DNA from: an uncultured Shinella sp.
GTDB lineage: Bacteria; Pseudomonadota; Alphaproteobacteria; Rhizobiales; Rhizobiaceae
NCBI GenBank assembly: GCA_946481465.1
Contig: CAMLOC010000026.1
Coordinates: 1 to 13,823, forward strand
Direction: 5' to 3'
Length of the DNA stretch: 13,823 nt
Made by a program: the position numbers and the translations under genes
The notes under the pieces: generated by a model
The model's input: the letters and a program-made list of their open reading frames with translations, nothing else
Told to the model about the DNA's origin: nothing
Databases searched by the model: none
In this document: piece after piece, positions 8,688 to 13,823 of the stretch
Position numbering within the stretch: position 1 is the stretch's first letter
How the letters are laid out: each line of letters begins with the position of its first letter

Positions 8688-8743
8688 TTAATCGATTTAA
8701 AGAATTATGTGACTTTTTTAATCGTTTGAATAATCGATTTAAA
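8688..8743. promoter_or_regulatory. Three AATCG(A/T)TT operator-like boxes upstream of pckA
   Basis: Three similar boxes share a TAATCGnTT core: TTAATCGATTTAAA (8688-8701), TTAATCGTTTGAA (8718-8730) and ATAATCGATTTAAA (8730-8743). The centres are 30 and 12 bases apart. The core AATCGATT is self-complementary with a central CG, a shape typical of LacI/GalR-family operators. PckR, a LacI-family protein of Sinorhizobium meliloti, is known to regulate pckA, so it is the first candidate; I cannot confirm its published motif from memory. Confidence 0.5.
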
Positions 8744-8888
8744 AACGACTCGGAATGCCCGGCCGAAACGTCACCCTTTATCTTCGCCACAATTTGTTCC
8801 ACCTTTACCCCCAGGAAGGCGCTTCACATCCAGGACAGGAAACGATCCGAGGTCGGGAAAGGCGCCTATGAATATGGAGACCAGCAGG

Positions 8889-9620
8889 ATGCAGACGATC
8901 GCACTCGTTGACGACGACCGGAATATTCTGACATCCGTGTCGATCGCCCTGGAGGCGGAAGGCTACAAGGTGGAGACCTATACGGACGGCGCCTCGGCGC
9001 TCGATGGCCTTCTTGCCCGCCCGCCGCATCTTGCAATCTTCGACATCAAGATGCCGCGCATGGACGGCATGGAGCTTCTGCGCCGGCTGCGCCAGAAATC
9101 CGACATCCCCGTCATCTTCCTCACCTCGAAGGACGAGGAGATCGACGAACTGTTCGGCCTGAAGATGGGCGCGGACGACTTCATCACCAAGCCGTTCTCG
9201 CAGCGCCTGCTGGTCGAGCGCGTCAAGGCGATCCTGCGCCGGGCTTCCAGCCGCGAGGCGGCCGCCTCCGCGGGGGCCGCGGGCAGCGCCGCGAAGGCCG
9301 GCGAGGTTGCCGCCCGCTCGCTGGAGCGTGGCCAGCTCGTCATGGACCAGGAGCGCCATACCTGCACCTGGAAGGGCGAGCCGGTGACGCTGACCGTCAC
9401 CGAATTCCTCATCCTGCATTCGCTGGCGCAGCGCCCCGGCGTGGTGAAGAGCCGCGATTCGCTGATGGACGCGGCCTATGACGAGCAGGTCTATGTCGAC
9501 GACCGCACCATCGACAGCCACATCAAGCGCCTTCGCAAGAAGTTCAAGATGGTCGACACCGACTTCGACATGATCGAAACGCTCTACGGCGTCGGCTATC
9601 GTTTCCGCGAGATGGCCTGA
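8889..9620 (+). CDS. chvI: Two-component response regulator ChvI
   Basis: ChvI is the OmpR-class regulator partnered with ChvG, controlling acid response, envelope, exopolysaccharide and symbiosis or virulence genes in Rhizobiales (BvrR in Brucella). From the ATG at 8889 the product is 243 residues. The receiver domain (1-118) has the acidic pocket Asp9/Asp10, phosphoacceptor Asp52 in [11 protein letters not shown], Thr79 and Lys101. An alanine-rich linker (about 120-145) leads to a winged-helix DNA-binding domain (146-241) with [17 protein letters not shown] chose 8889 because it gives the conserved [12 protein letters not shown] start with TGGAGA nine bases upstream; an ATG at 8868 with GGGAAAGG would add seven residues and cannot be excluded. 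Confidence 0.95.
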   Translation: MQTIALVDDDRNILTSVSIALEAEGYKVETYTDGASALDGLLARPPHLAIFDIKMPRMDGMELLRRLRQKSDIPVIFLTSKDEEIDELFGLKMGADDFITKPFSQRLLVERVKAILRRASSREAAASAGAAGSAAKAGEVAARSLERGQLVMDQERHTCTWKGEPVTLTVTEFLILHSLAQRPGVVKSRDSLMDAAYDEQVYVDDRTIDSHIKRLRKKFKMVDTDFDMIETLYGVGYRFREMA

Positions 9621-9640
9621 GACGCGATTTCGCTTGCATG

Positions 9641-9689
9641 GACCGCGGCGGCGATGGCATGCCGCGGTCGGGCGGCGTCCTGCCGCCCG
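9641..9689. repeat. Two tandem GC-rich hairpins between chvI and chvG
   Basis: GACCGCGGC (9641-9649) pairs perfectly with GCCGCGGTC (9661-9669), and immediately afterwards GGGCGGC (9670-9676) pairs with GCCGCCC (9682-9688). The two stems abut and could stack. They fill most of the 86-base gap between chvI and chvG and end just before the chvG Shine-Dalgarno sequence at 9694-9698. No T-run follows. They may stabilise chvI mRNA or lower chvG expression. Confidence 0.6.
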
Positions 9690-9706
9690 CTTGAAGGACG
9701 ACCCGC

Positions 9707-11500
9707 TTGCTACAGACAGCGCCGGAAAAGGATGGGGAAGACGTCGAGGGCCGGCCCGCGCCGCGGTCCCTGCGCCGCCGCTGGACCCATCCCTTCACGC
9801 TGGCGCGCCGCATCTTCGGCAATGCCGTCTTTTCGAGCCTGACGCGCCGCATCCTGTTCTTCAACCTCGTCGCGCTCGTCGTGCTCGTCGCGGGCATCCT
9901 CTATCTCAACCAGTTCCGCGAGGGGCTGATCGATGCGCGCGTCGAGAGCCTGCTCACCCAGGGCGAAATCATCGCCGGCGCGATCTCCGCCTCGGCCTCG
10001 GTCGATACCAACTCGATCACCATCGACCCCGAAAAGCTGCTGGAGCTGCAGGCCGGCCAGAGCATCACGCCGCTGCCGAACGACGAGGACCTCGAATTCC
10101 CGATCAACCCCGAGCGCGTCGCCCCCGTCCTGAGGCGGCTGATCTCGCCGACGCGCACCCGCGCGCGCATCTACGACACGGACGCCAACCTGCTGCTCGA
10201 TTCGCGGCACCTCTACACCCAGGGCCAGGTGCTGCGCTTCGACCTGCCGCCGGTGGAACCGGAAAGCATCAGCATCATCGAGCGCATGAACGTCTGGTTC
10301 AACCGCATCCTCCAGCCGAGCAACCTGCCGCTCTACAAGGAAGCGCCGGGCGGCGACGGCTCGATCTATCCCGAAGTGATGAACGCGCTGACCGGCGTGC
10401 GCGGCGCCGTCGTGCGCGTCAACGACAAGGGCGAGCTGATCGTCTCGGTCGCCGTACCCGTGCAGCGGTTCCGCGCCGTGCTGGGCGTGCTGCTGCTGTC
10501 GACCCAGGCGGGCGACATCGACAAGATCGTCCATGCCGAGCGCCTCGCCATCATGCGCGTCGCGGGCGTCGCCGGCCTCGTCAACATCGCGCTGTCTCTC
10601 TTACTTTCCAGCACCATCGCCAATCCGCTGCGCCGGCTTGCGGCGGCGGCGATCCGCGTGCGGCGCGGGGCGAAGGAGCGCGAGGAGATCCCCGACTTTT
10701 CCGTGCGCCAGGACGAGATCGGCAACCTTTCCATCGCGCTGCGCCAGATGACCAACGCGCTCTACGACCGCATCGACGCCATCGAGAGTTTCGCCGCGGA
10801 TGTCAGCCATGAGCTGAAGAACCCGCTGACCTCGCTGCGCAGCGCCGTGGAGACTCTGCCGCTGGCGCGCACGGAGGAATCGAAGAAGCGGCTGCTCGAT
10901 ATCATCCAGCACGACGTGCGCCGCCTCGACCGCCTGATCAGCGACATCTCGGATGCGTCCCGCCTCGACGCCGAGCTTGCCCGCAGCGACGCCCGCACCA
11001 TCGACCTCGAAAAGCTGCTCGGCGACCTCATCGACATTTCCCGCCAGGTCAACACGCGCAAGAAGCCGGTGACGCTGGACTTCGTCGTAGATCGCAAGGA
11101 CAATCCGAAGGCGAAGTTCGAGATATCCGGCTACGAGCTGCGCATCGGCCAGATCGTCACCAACCTCATCGAGAATGCGCGCTCCTTCGTGCCCGATCCC
11201 GGCGGACGCATCGTCGTGCGCCTGGCGCGCGGGCGGAACGACCGCTGCATCATCCAGGTCGAGGACAACGGCCCCGGCATCCAGGCGGAAAACATCGACC
11301 GCATCTTCGAGCGCTTCTACACGGATCGCCCCGCCACCGAGGATTTCGGCCAGAATTCCGGCCTCGGCCTCTCCATCTCGCGGCAGATCGCCGAGGCGCA
11401 TGGCGGCACGCTGAAGGCCGACAACATCGTCGACAAGGCGACCGGCACCCTCGCCGGCGCGCGCTTCACCCTGTCGCTGCCGACCGGCAACCAGAAATGA
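9707..11500 (+). CDS. chvG: Sensor histidine kinase ChvG (ExoS)
   Basis: ChvG is the inner-membrane sensor kinase for ChvI. The 597-residue protein has a cytoplasmic N-terminus, a first membrane segment (about 49-67), a large periplasmic sensor region (about 70-278), a second membrane segment (about 282-303), then HAMP (about 304-358). The phosphorylated His368 lies in VSHELKNPL. The ATPase domain has the N box around 484-491 (NLIENA), DNGPGI at 520-525, FERFY at 534-538 and GLGL at 552-555. The start is taken as TTG at 9707: AAGGA lies at 9694-9698, the length then matches known homologues (about 595), and no ATG exists before the first membrane segment. The TTG start and the hairpins upstream suggest lower translation than chvI. 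Confidence 0.94.
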   Translation: MLQTAPEKDGEDVEGRPAPRSLRRRWTHPFTLARRIFGNAVFSSLTRRILFFNLVALVVLVAGILYLNQFREGLIDARVESLLTQGEIIAGAISASASVDTNSITIDPEKLLELQAGQSITPLPNDEDLEFPINPERVAPVLRRLISPTRTRARIYDTDANLLLDSRHLYTQGQVLRFDLPPVEPESISIIERMNVWFNRILQPSNLPLYKEAPGGDGSIYPEVMNALTGVRGAVVRVNDKGELIVSVAVPVQRFRAVLGVLLLSTQAGDIDKIVHAERLAIMRVAGVAGLVNIALSLLLSSTIANPLRRLAAAAIRVRRGAKEREEIPDFSVRQDEIGNLSIALRQMTNALYDRIDAIESFAADVSHELKNPLTSLRSAVETLPLARTEESKKRLLDIIQHDVRRLDRLISDISDASRLDAELARSDARTIDLEKLLGDLIDISRQVNTRKKPVTLDFVVDRKDNPKAKFEISGYELRIGQIVTNLIENARSFVPDPGGRIVVRLARGRNDRCIIQVEDNGPGIQAENIDRIFERFYTDRPATEDFGQNSGLGLSISRQIAEAHGGTLKADNIVDKATGTLAGARFTLSLPTGNQK

Positions 11501-11535
11501 GCGGCCTTTGCAGGCGCGGAAACGACGTGCGATAA

Positions 11536-11650
11536 CCCCCTCATCCGGCCCTTCGGGCCACCTTCTCCCCGAGGGGAGAAGGACATTCCAGCACCGCCTC
11601 GTTCCCCCTTCTCCCCTCGGGGAGAAGGTGCCGGCAGGCGGATGAGGGGG
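11536..11650. repeat. RIME-like mosaic palindromic element
   Basis: CCCCCTCATCCG (11536-11547) and CGGATGAGGGGG (11639-11650) are exact inverted outer arms. Inside lie a small hairpin (GGCCC/GGGCC, 11547-11559) and two perfect 10-bp hairpins, CCTTCTCCCC with GGGGAGAAGG, at 11561-11582 and 11607-11628, in opposite orientation. The whole is about 115 bases of nested palindromes. Rhizobium-specific intergenic mosaic elements (RIME) were, as I recall, first described around chvI/chvG in rhizobia, and the size and two large palindromes agree with RIME1. No mobility gene is present. Such elements are usually multicopy in the genome. Confidence 0.8.
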
Positions 11651-11654
11651 CTTC
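11645..11654 (+). promoter_or_regulatory. hprK ribosome binding site supplied by the repeat element
   Basis: The end of the repeat element gives GAGGGGG (11644-11650), the only purine-rich tract near the hprK ATG at 11655, with a four-base spacer CTTC. In the folded element this tract pairs with CCCCCTC at 11536-11542, so access of the ribosome to hprK could depend on unfolding. Confidence 0.45.
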
Positions 11655-12116
11655 ATGTCCAGTTCGGCCACGGTGAATGTACACGGCACCGCCATCGTCA
11701 TCGGCACGGCCGGACTTCTCTTCATCGGCCCCTCCGGCACCGGAAAAAGCGCCGTCGCGCTGCACTGCATCGAGACCGCCCGCGCCCGTGGCCTCTTCGC
11801 CGCCCTCGTCAGCGACGACCAGGTTCTCATCACCGAAGCGCACGGCCGGCTCATTGCCCGGGCGCCGGAAAGCATTGCCGGTCTTGCGGAGGTCCGCGGC
11901 GCCGGCATCGTCACGGTGGAGACGATCGAGGCGGCGGTCCTCAGCCGGGCGATCCGCCCCATGGAACCGCCTTTCACCGAGCGCCTGCCGCCGGAAGGGG
12001 AAACCGTCGGGATCCTCCCCTCCTTTCCCCTGCCCCTGACGCGGCTGCCGCTCTTTGCCGGCGTGAGCGCTTTTTCGACCCTTGCCGCGATTCACCCGGA
12101 AATCCTGAAGAGTTGA
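11655..12116 (+). CDS. hprK: HPr kinase/phosphorylase, short alphaproteobacterial type
   Basis: HprK phosphorylates HPr on its regulatory serine, and in many bacteria also removes it. The product is 153 residues, about half the size of Firmicute HprK, and consists only of the catalytic domain, the form typical of alphaproteobacteria. Walker A GPSGTGKS is at 25-32, SDDQVLI follows at about 54-60, and EVRGAGIVTVE (about 78-88) corresponds to the HprK signature. The start gives the conserved NVHGTAIVIG beginning. It is in the same direction as chvG, separated by the palindromic element, and precedes manX and ptsH. The likely substrate is Ser47 of the HPr encoded at 12684. Confidence 0.93.
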   Translation: MSSSATVNVHGTAIVIGTAGLLFIGPSGTGKSAVALHCIETARARGLFAALVSDDQVLITEAHGRLIARAPESIAGLAEVRGAGIVTVETIEAAVLSRAIRPMEPPFTERLPPEGETVGILPSFPLPLTRLPLFAGVSAFSTLAAIHPEILKS

Positions 12117-12192
12117 CCGCGAAAGCCCCGTCAAAAAGCGAAATCGGGCATTTTGGGCTTGCACTTGGCCTTTTCATTGACATGATGGCCAC

Positions 12193-12248
12193 CCCAACGG
12201 TGGACGGAATTGTTGCATTGCGGTATTCCGCCGTCCGTTTGAGTTGGG
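12193..12248 (+). promoter_or_regulatory. Imperfect long hairpin in the manX leader
   Basis: CCCAAC (12193-12198) pairs with GTTGGG (12243-12248). Inside, GGACGGAAT (12202-12210) pairs with ATTCC (12225-12229) and GTCC (12233-12236), leaving a three-base bulge. The structure ends five bases before the manX Shine-Dalgarno GGAG at 12254-12257. It occupies much of the 150-base hprK-manX spacer, which otherwise shows no gene; a TTGACA at 12177-12182 lacks a convincing -10 partner. Confidence 0.35.
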
Positions 12249-12266
12249 AAACTGGAGCGACTGCTG

Positions 12267-12668
12267 ATGATCGGACTGGTGCTTGTCACCCATGGCAAGC
12301 TTGCGGAGGAATTCCGGCACGCCCTTGAACATGTCGTTGGTCCGCAAAAAGCGATCGAGACCGTCTGCATCGGCCCCGAGGACGACATGGACCAGCGTCG
12401 CCAGGATATCCTGGAGGCGGTCATGCGGGCCGACCAGGGCAACGGCGTCATCATCCTCACGGATATGTTCGGCGGAACGCCGTCGAATCTCGCCATTTCC
12501 GTGATGACGGGCGATGGCATCGAGGTGATTGCCGGCGTCAACCTTCCCATGCTGATCAAGCTTGCCGGCATTCGCGGCGAGAACAACATGGAGAAGGCGC
12601 TGATCGACGCCTCCGAGGCCGGCCGCAAATATATCAACGTGGCAAGCCGCGTGCTCAGCGGCAAATAA
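12267..12668 (+). CDS. manX: PTS EIIA component, mannose type
   Basis: This 133-residue protein is a stand-alone EIIA domain of the mannose family. It accepts phosphate from HPr on His9 (VLVTHGKLA) and carries the diagnostic ILTDMFGGTPSNLA stretch (about 63-76). No EIIB, EIIC or EIID genes follow, so it probably has a regulatory role rather than a sugar-transport one, as known for PTS proteins in Rhizobiales and Brucella. GGAG at 12254-12257 is nine bases before the ATG. It lies between hprK and ptsH, 15 bases before the latter. The symbol follows rhizobial usage. Confidence 0.92.
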   Translation: MIGLVLVTHGKLAEEFRHALEHVVGPQKAIETVCIGPEDDMDQRRQDILEAVMRADQGNGVIILTDMFGGTPSNLAISVMTGDGIEVIAGVNLPMLIKLAGIRGENNMEKALIDASEAGRKYINVASRVLSGK

Positions 12669-12683
12669 GGTTTTCCGCCCTCC

Positions 12684-12956
12684 ATGACCGTCTCGAAAGA
12701 GCTTCTCATCATCAACAAGCGGGGCCTTCACGCCCGCGCCTCGGCGAAATTCGTCCAGACGGTCGACGGCTACGATGCCGAGGTCACCGTCTCCAAGGAC
12801 GGCATGACGGTGGGCGGCACCTCCATCATGGGCCTGATGATGCTTGCCGCCAGCCCCGGCTGTTCCGTGCTGGTGACTGCCGCCGGCGCCCAGGCCCGCG
12901 AGGTGCTCGACGCGCTGGATGCGCTGGTCGCCGATCGGTTCGGCGAGGAAATGTAA
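12684..12956 (+). CDS. ptsH: Phosphocarrier protein HPr
   Basis: HPr shuttles phosphate from EI to EIIA. The 90-residue protein has the phosphorylatable His16 in GLHARAS and a serine at position 47 (GGTSIMGLMML), the site expected for HprK. The EI gene (ptsI/ptsP) is not in this window. There is no good Shine-Dalgarno sequence: only AAGG at 12667-12670, about 13 bases before the ATG, so translation is probably coupled to manX. The start is supported by the standard distance to His16. It closes the regulatory PTS cluster; ahcY begins after a 155-base spacer rich in structure. Confidence 0.94.
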   Translation: MTVSKELLIINKRGLHARASAKFVQTVDGYDAEVTVSKDGMTVGGTSIMGLMMLAASPGCSVLVTAAGAQAREVLDALDALVADRFGEEM

Positions 12957-12972
12957 ACCAAGCGGCGACATA

Positions 12973-12998
12973 AGGATATAAAGACTTCTTTATATCCT
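12973..12998. promoter_or_regulatory. 26-base operator-like palindrome upstream of ahcY
   Basis: AGGATATAAAGA (12973-12984) and TCTTTATATCCT (12987-12998) are perfect 12-bp arms around CT. The A+T-rich composition stands out from its surroundings. It lies 17 bases after the ptsH stop and 113 bases before the ahcY start, so it probably marks the ahcY promoter. Regulators of the ArsR family (SahR type) are known to control ahcY and methionine-cycle genes in several proteobacteria through A+T-rich palindromes; SahR is therefore a candidate, as inference. No T-run follows, which argues against it being a ptsH terminator. Confidence 0.6.
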
Positions 12999-13002
12999 GT
13001 TG

Positions 13003-13106
13003 CTCCAGCCGGCATTTCCTGATAGGAAGCGCCATCACGAACAGCATCTGTTCGTTCCACGCATGTGCCGAGCACCCTCATTGCCGCACATGCCCAAAGG
13101 CTGGAG
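13003..13106 (+). ncRNA. Structured ahcY leader, candidate cis-regulatory RNA
   Basis: Four nested helices can be read directly. P1: CTCCAGCC (13003-13010) with GGCTGGAG (13099-13106). P2: GGC (13011-13013) with GCC (13031-13033), enclosing TTCCT (13016-13020) with AGGAA (13024-13028). P3: ACGAACAG (13037-13044) with CTGTTCGT (13048-13055). P4: GCATGTGC (13061-13068) with GCACATGC (13086-13093), which has a 17-base loop. P1, P3 and P4 are perfect. Together they form a four-way junction. The 3' strand of P1 contains the ahcY Shine-Dalgarno GGAG (13103-13106), five bases before the ATG, so the fold would block translation. I do not recognise it as the known SAH riboswitch or SAM-II. Ligand control is inference. 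Confidence 0.5.
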
Positions 13107-13111
13107 ACCCC

Positions 13112-13823
13112 ATGACCACCACGAAGGACTACCACGTCGCCGATATCGCGCTCGCCGATTTCGGCCGCAAGGAAATTCAGATCGCCGAAACGGAAATGCC
13201 GGGCCTCATGGCCTGCCGCGAGGAATTCGGCGCGGCAAAGCCGCTGAAGGGCGCGCGCATCACCGGCTCGCTGCACATGACGATCCAGACGGCCGTGCTC
13301 ATCGAGACGCTGGTGGCGCTGGGCGCCGATGTGCGCTGGGCCTCGTGCAACATCTTCTCCACGCAGGACCACGCCGCCGCCGCGATCGCCGCCGCCGGCA
13401 TCCCGGTCTATGCCGTGAAGGGTGAGACGCTCACCGAATACTGGGAATATACCGACAAGATCTTCCAGTGGGCCGATGGCGGCCTCTCCAACATGATCCT
13501 CGACGACGGCGGCGACGCCACCATGTACATCCTGCTCGGCGCGCGCGCCGAAGCCGGCGAGAACGTGCTGGTGAACCCCGGCTCGGAAGAAGAGGAAATC
13601 CTCTTCGCGCAGATCAAGAAGCGCCTCGCCGCTTCCCCGGGCTGGTTCACGAAGCAGCGCGACGCCATAAAGGGCGTGACGGAAGAGACCACGACCGGCG
13701 TCAACCGTCTCTACCAGCTCCAGCAGAAGGGCCTGCTGCCCTTCCCGGCGATCAACGTCAACGACTCGGTCACCAAGTCGAAGTTCGACAACAAGTACGG
13801 CTGCAAGGAATCGCTGGTCGACG
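13112..13823 (+). CDS. ahcY: Adenosylhomocysteinase (AhcY), 5' part
   Basis: AhcY is the NAD-dependent hydrolase that splits S-adenosylhomocysteine to adenosine and homocysteine, removing the inhibitor made by methyltransferases. The window ends inside the gene after 237 complete codons; the full protein is about 465 residues. The family signature [14 protein letters not shown] is present, as are [33 protein letters not shown] and [19 protein letters not shown], which hold substrate-binding Asp, Glu, Lys and Asp residues and lead into the NAD-binding domain beyond the window. GGAG at 13103-13106 lies five bases before the ATG. The gene has its own probable operator and a structured leader. 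Confidence 0.97.
   Translation, partial: MTTTKDYHVADIALADFGRKEIQIAETEMPGLMACREEFGAAKPLKGARITGSLHMTIQTAVLIETLVALGADVRWASCNIFSTQDHAAAAIAAAGIPVYAVKGETLTEYWEYTDKIFQWADGGLSNMILDDGGDATMYILLGARAEAGENVLVNPGSEEEEILFAQIKKRLAASPGWFTKQRDAIKGVTEETTTGVNRLYQLQQKGLLPFPAINVNDSVTKSKFDNKYGCKESLVD

Larger units (their letters stand above)
8577..8888. other. Divergent pckA-chvI regulatory region
   Basis: This 312-base spacer holds no gene. Its middle (about 8655-8745) is strikingly A+T-rich compared with the GC-rich surroundings, and it carries the three AATCG(A/T)TT boxes listed separately. The chvI side has two imperfect copies of a pyrimidine motif, CACCCTTTATC at 8772-8782 and CACCTTTACCC at 8800-8810, whose starts are 28 bases apart; their meaning is unknown. 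Both promoters must lie here. Confidence 0.7.

Noticed and set aside
12177..12182. TTGACA as the -35 box of a manX promoter
   Set aside because: No acceptable -10 box lies 16 to 18 bases downstream.
12201..12218. Sigma-54-like TGG...TTGCA upstream of manX
   Set aside because: The GG to GC spacing is 11 bases instead of the required 10, and the sequence lies inside the hairpin stem and loop.
13037..13055. GAAC...GTTC palindrome in the ahcY leader as a LexA (SOS) site
   Set aside because: Alphaproteobacterial LexA boxes are GTTC-N7-GTTC direct repeats, whereas this is an inverted GAAC-N7-GTTC and fits better as helix P3 of the leader RNA.

Overview
The window is high-GC chromosomal DNA from an alphaproteobacterium, very probably a member of the Rhizobiaceae (Rhizobium/Sinorhizobium/Agrobacterium/Shinella type). 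Three things point there: the gene order pckA < > chvI-chvG-hprK-manX-ptsH-ahcY, a hisB-DUF2628-hisH-hisA-hisF-hisE-coaA operon, and a mosaic palindromic repeat of the RIME type beside chvG. No tool was run; family assignments rest on motifs and remembered protein sequences.

Left region (1-574): a long non-coding leader with two strong inverted repeats (350-405 and 420-442), before a tightly packed plus-strand operon at 575-5154. This makes the imidazole-glycerol-phosphate arm of histidine synthesis (HisB, HisH, HisA, HisF, HisE), with a small membrane protein (DUF2628) inserted after hisB and pantothenate kinase (CoaA) coupled at the end. Most junctions are overlaps or gaps of 1 to 25 bases.

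Centre (5173-8576), minus strand: kbp-alkB (a BON+LysM protein and an AlkB-type dioxygenase, 6 bases apart), arfB (ribosome rescue) and pckA (PEP carboxykinase), which ends in a textbook intrinsic terminator at 6916-6942. The pckA-chvI divergent region holds an A+T-rich island with three AATCG(A/T)TT boxes, candidate operators for pckA.

Right region (8889-13823), plus strand: the ChvI/ChvG two-component system, then a truncated-type HPr kinase, an EIIA-Man domain protein and HPr (a regulatory phosphotransferase system without permease genes in view), then the 5' half of ahcY (S-adenosylhomocysteine hydrolase). The spacers here are rich in structure: tandem GC hairpins between chvI and chvG, a RIME-like element whose last arm appears to supply the hprK ribosome binding site, a long imperfect hairpin before manX, and a 26-base operator-like palindrome before ahcY.

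The most interesting item is the ahcY leader (13003-13106). An 8-base-pair outer stem would lock the ahcY Shine-Dalgarno sequence and encloses three further hairpins. It looks like a four-way-junction cis-regulatory RNA, possibly an undescribed riboswitch-like element.
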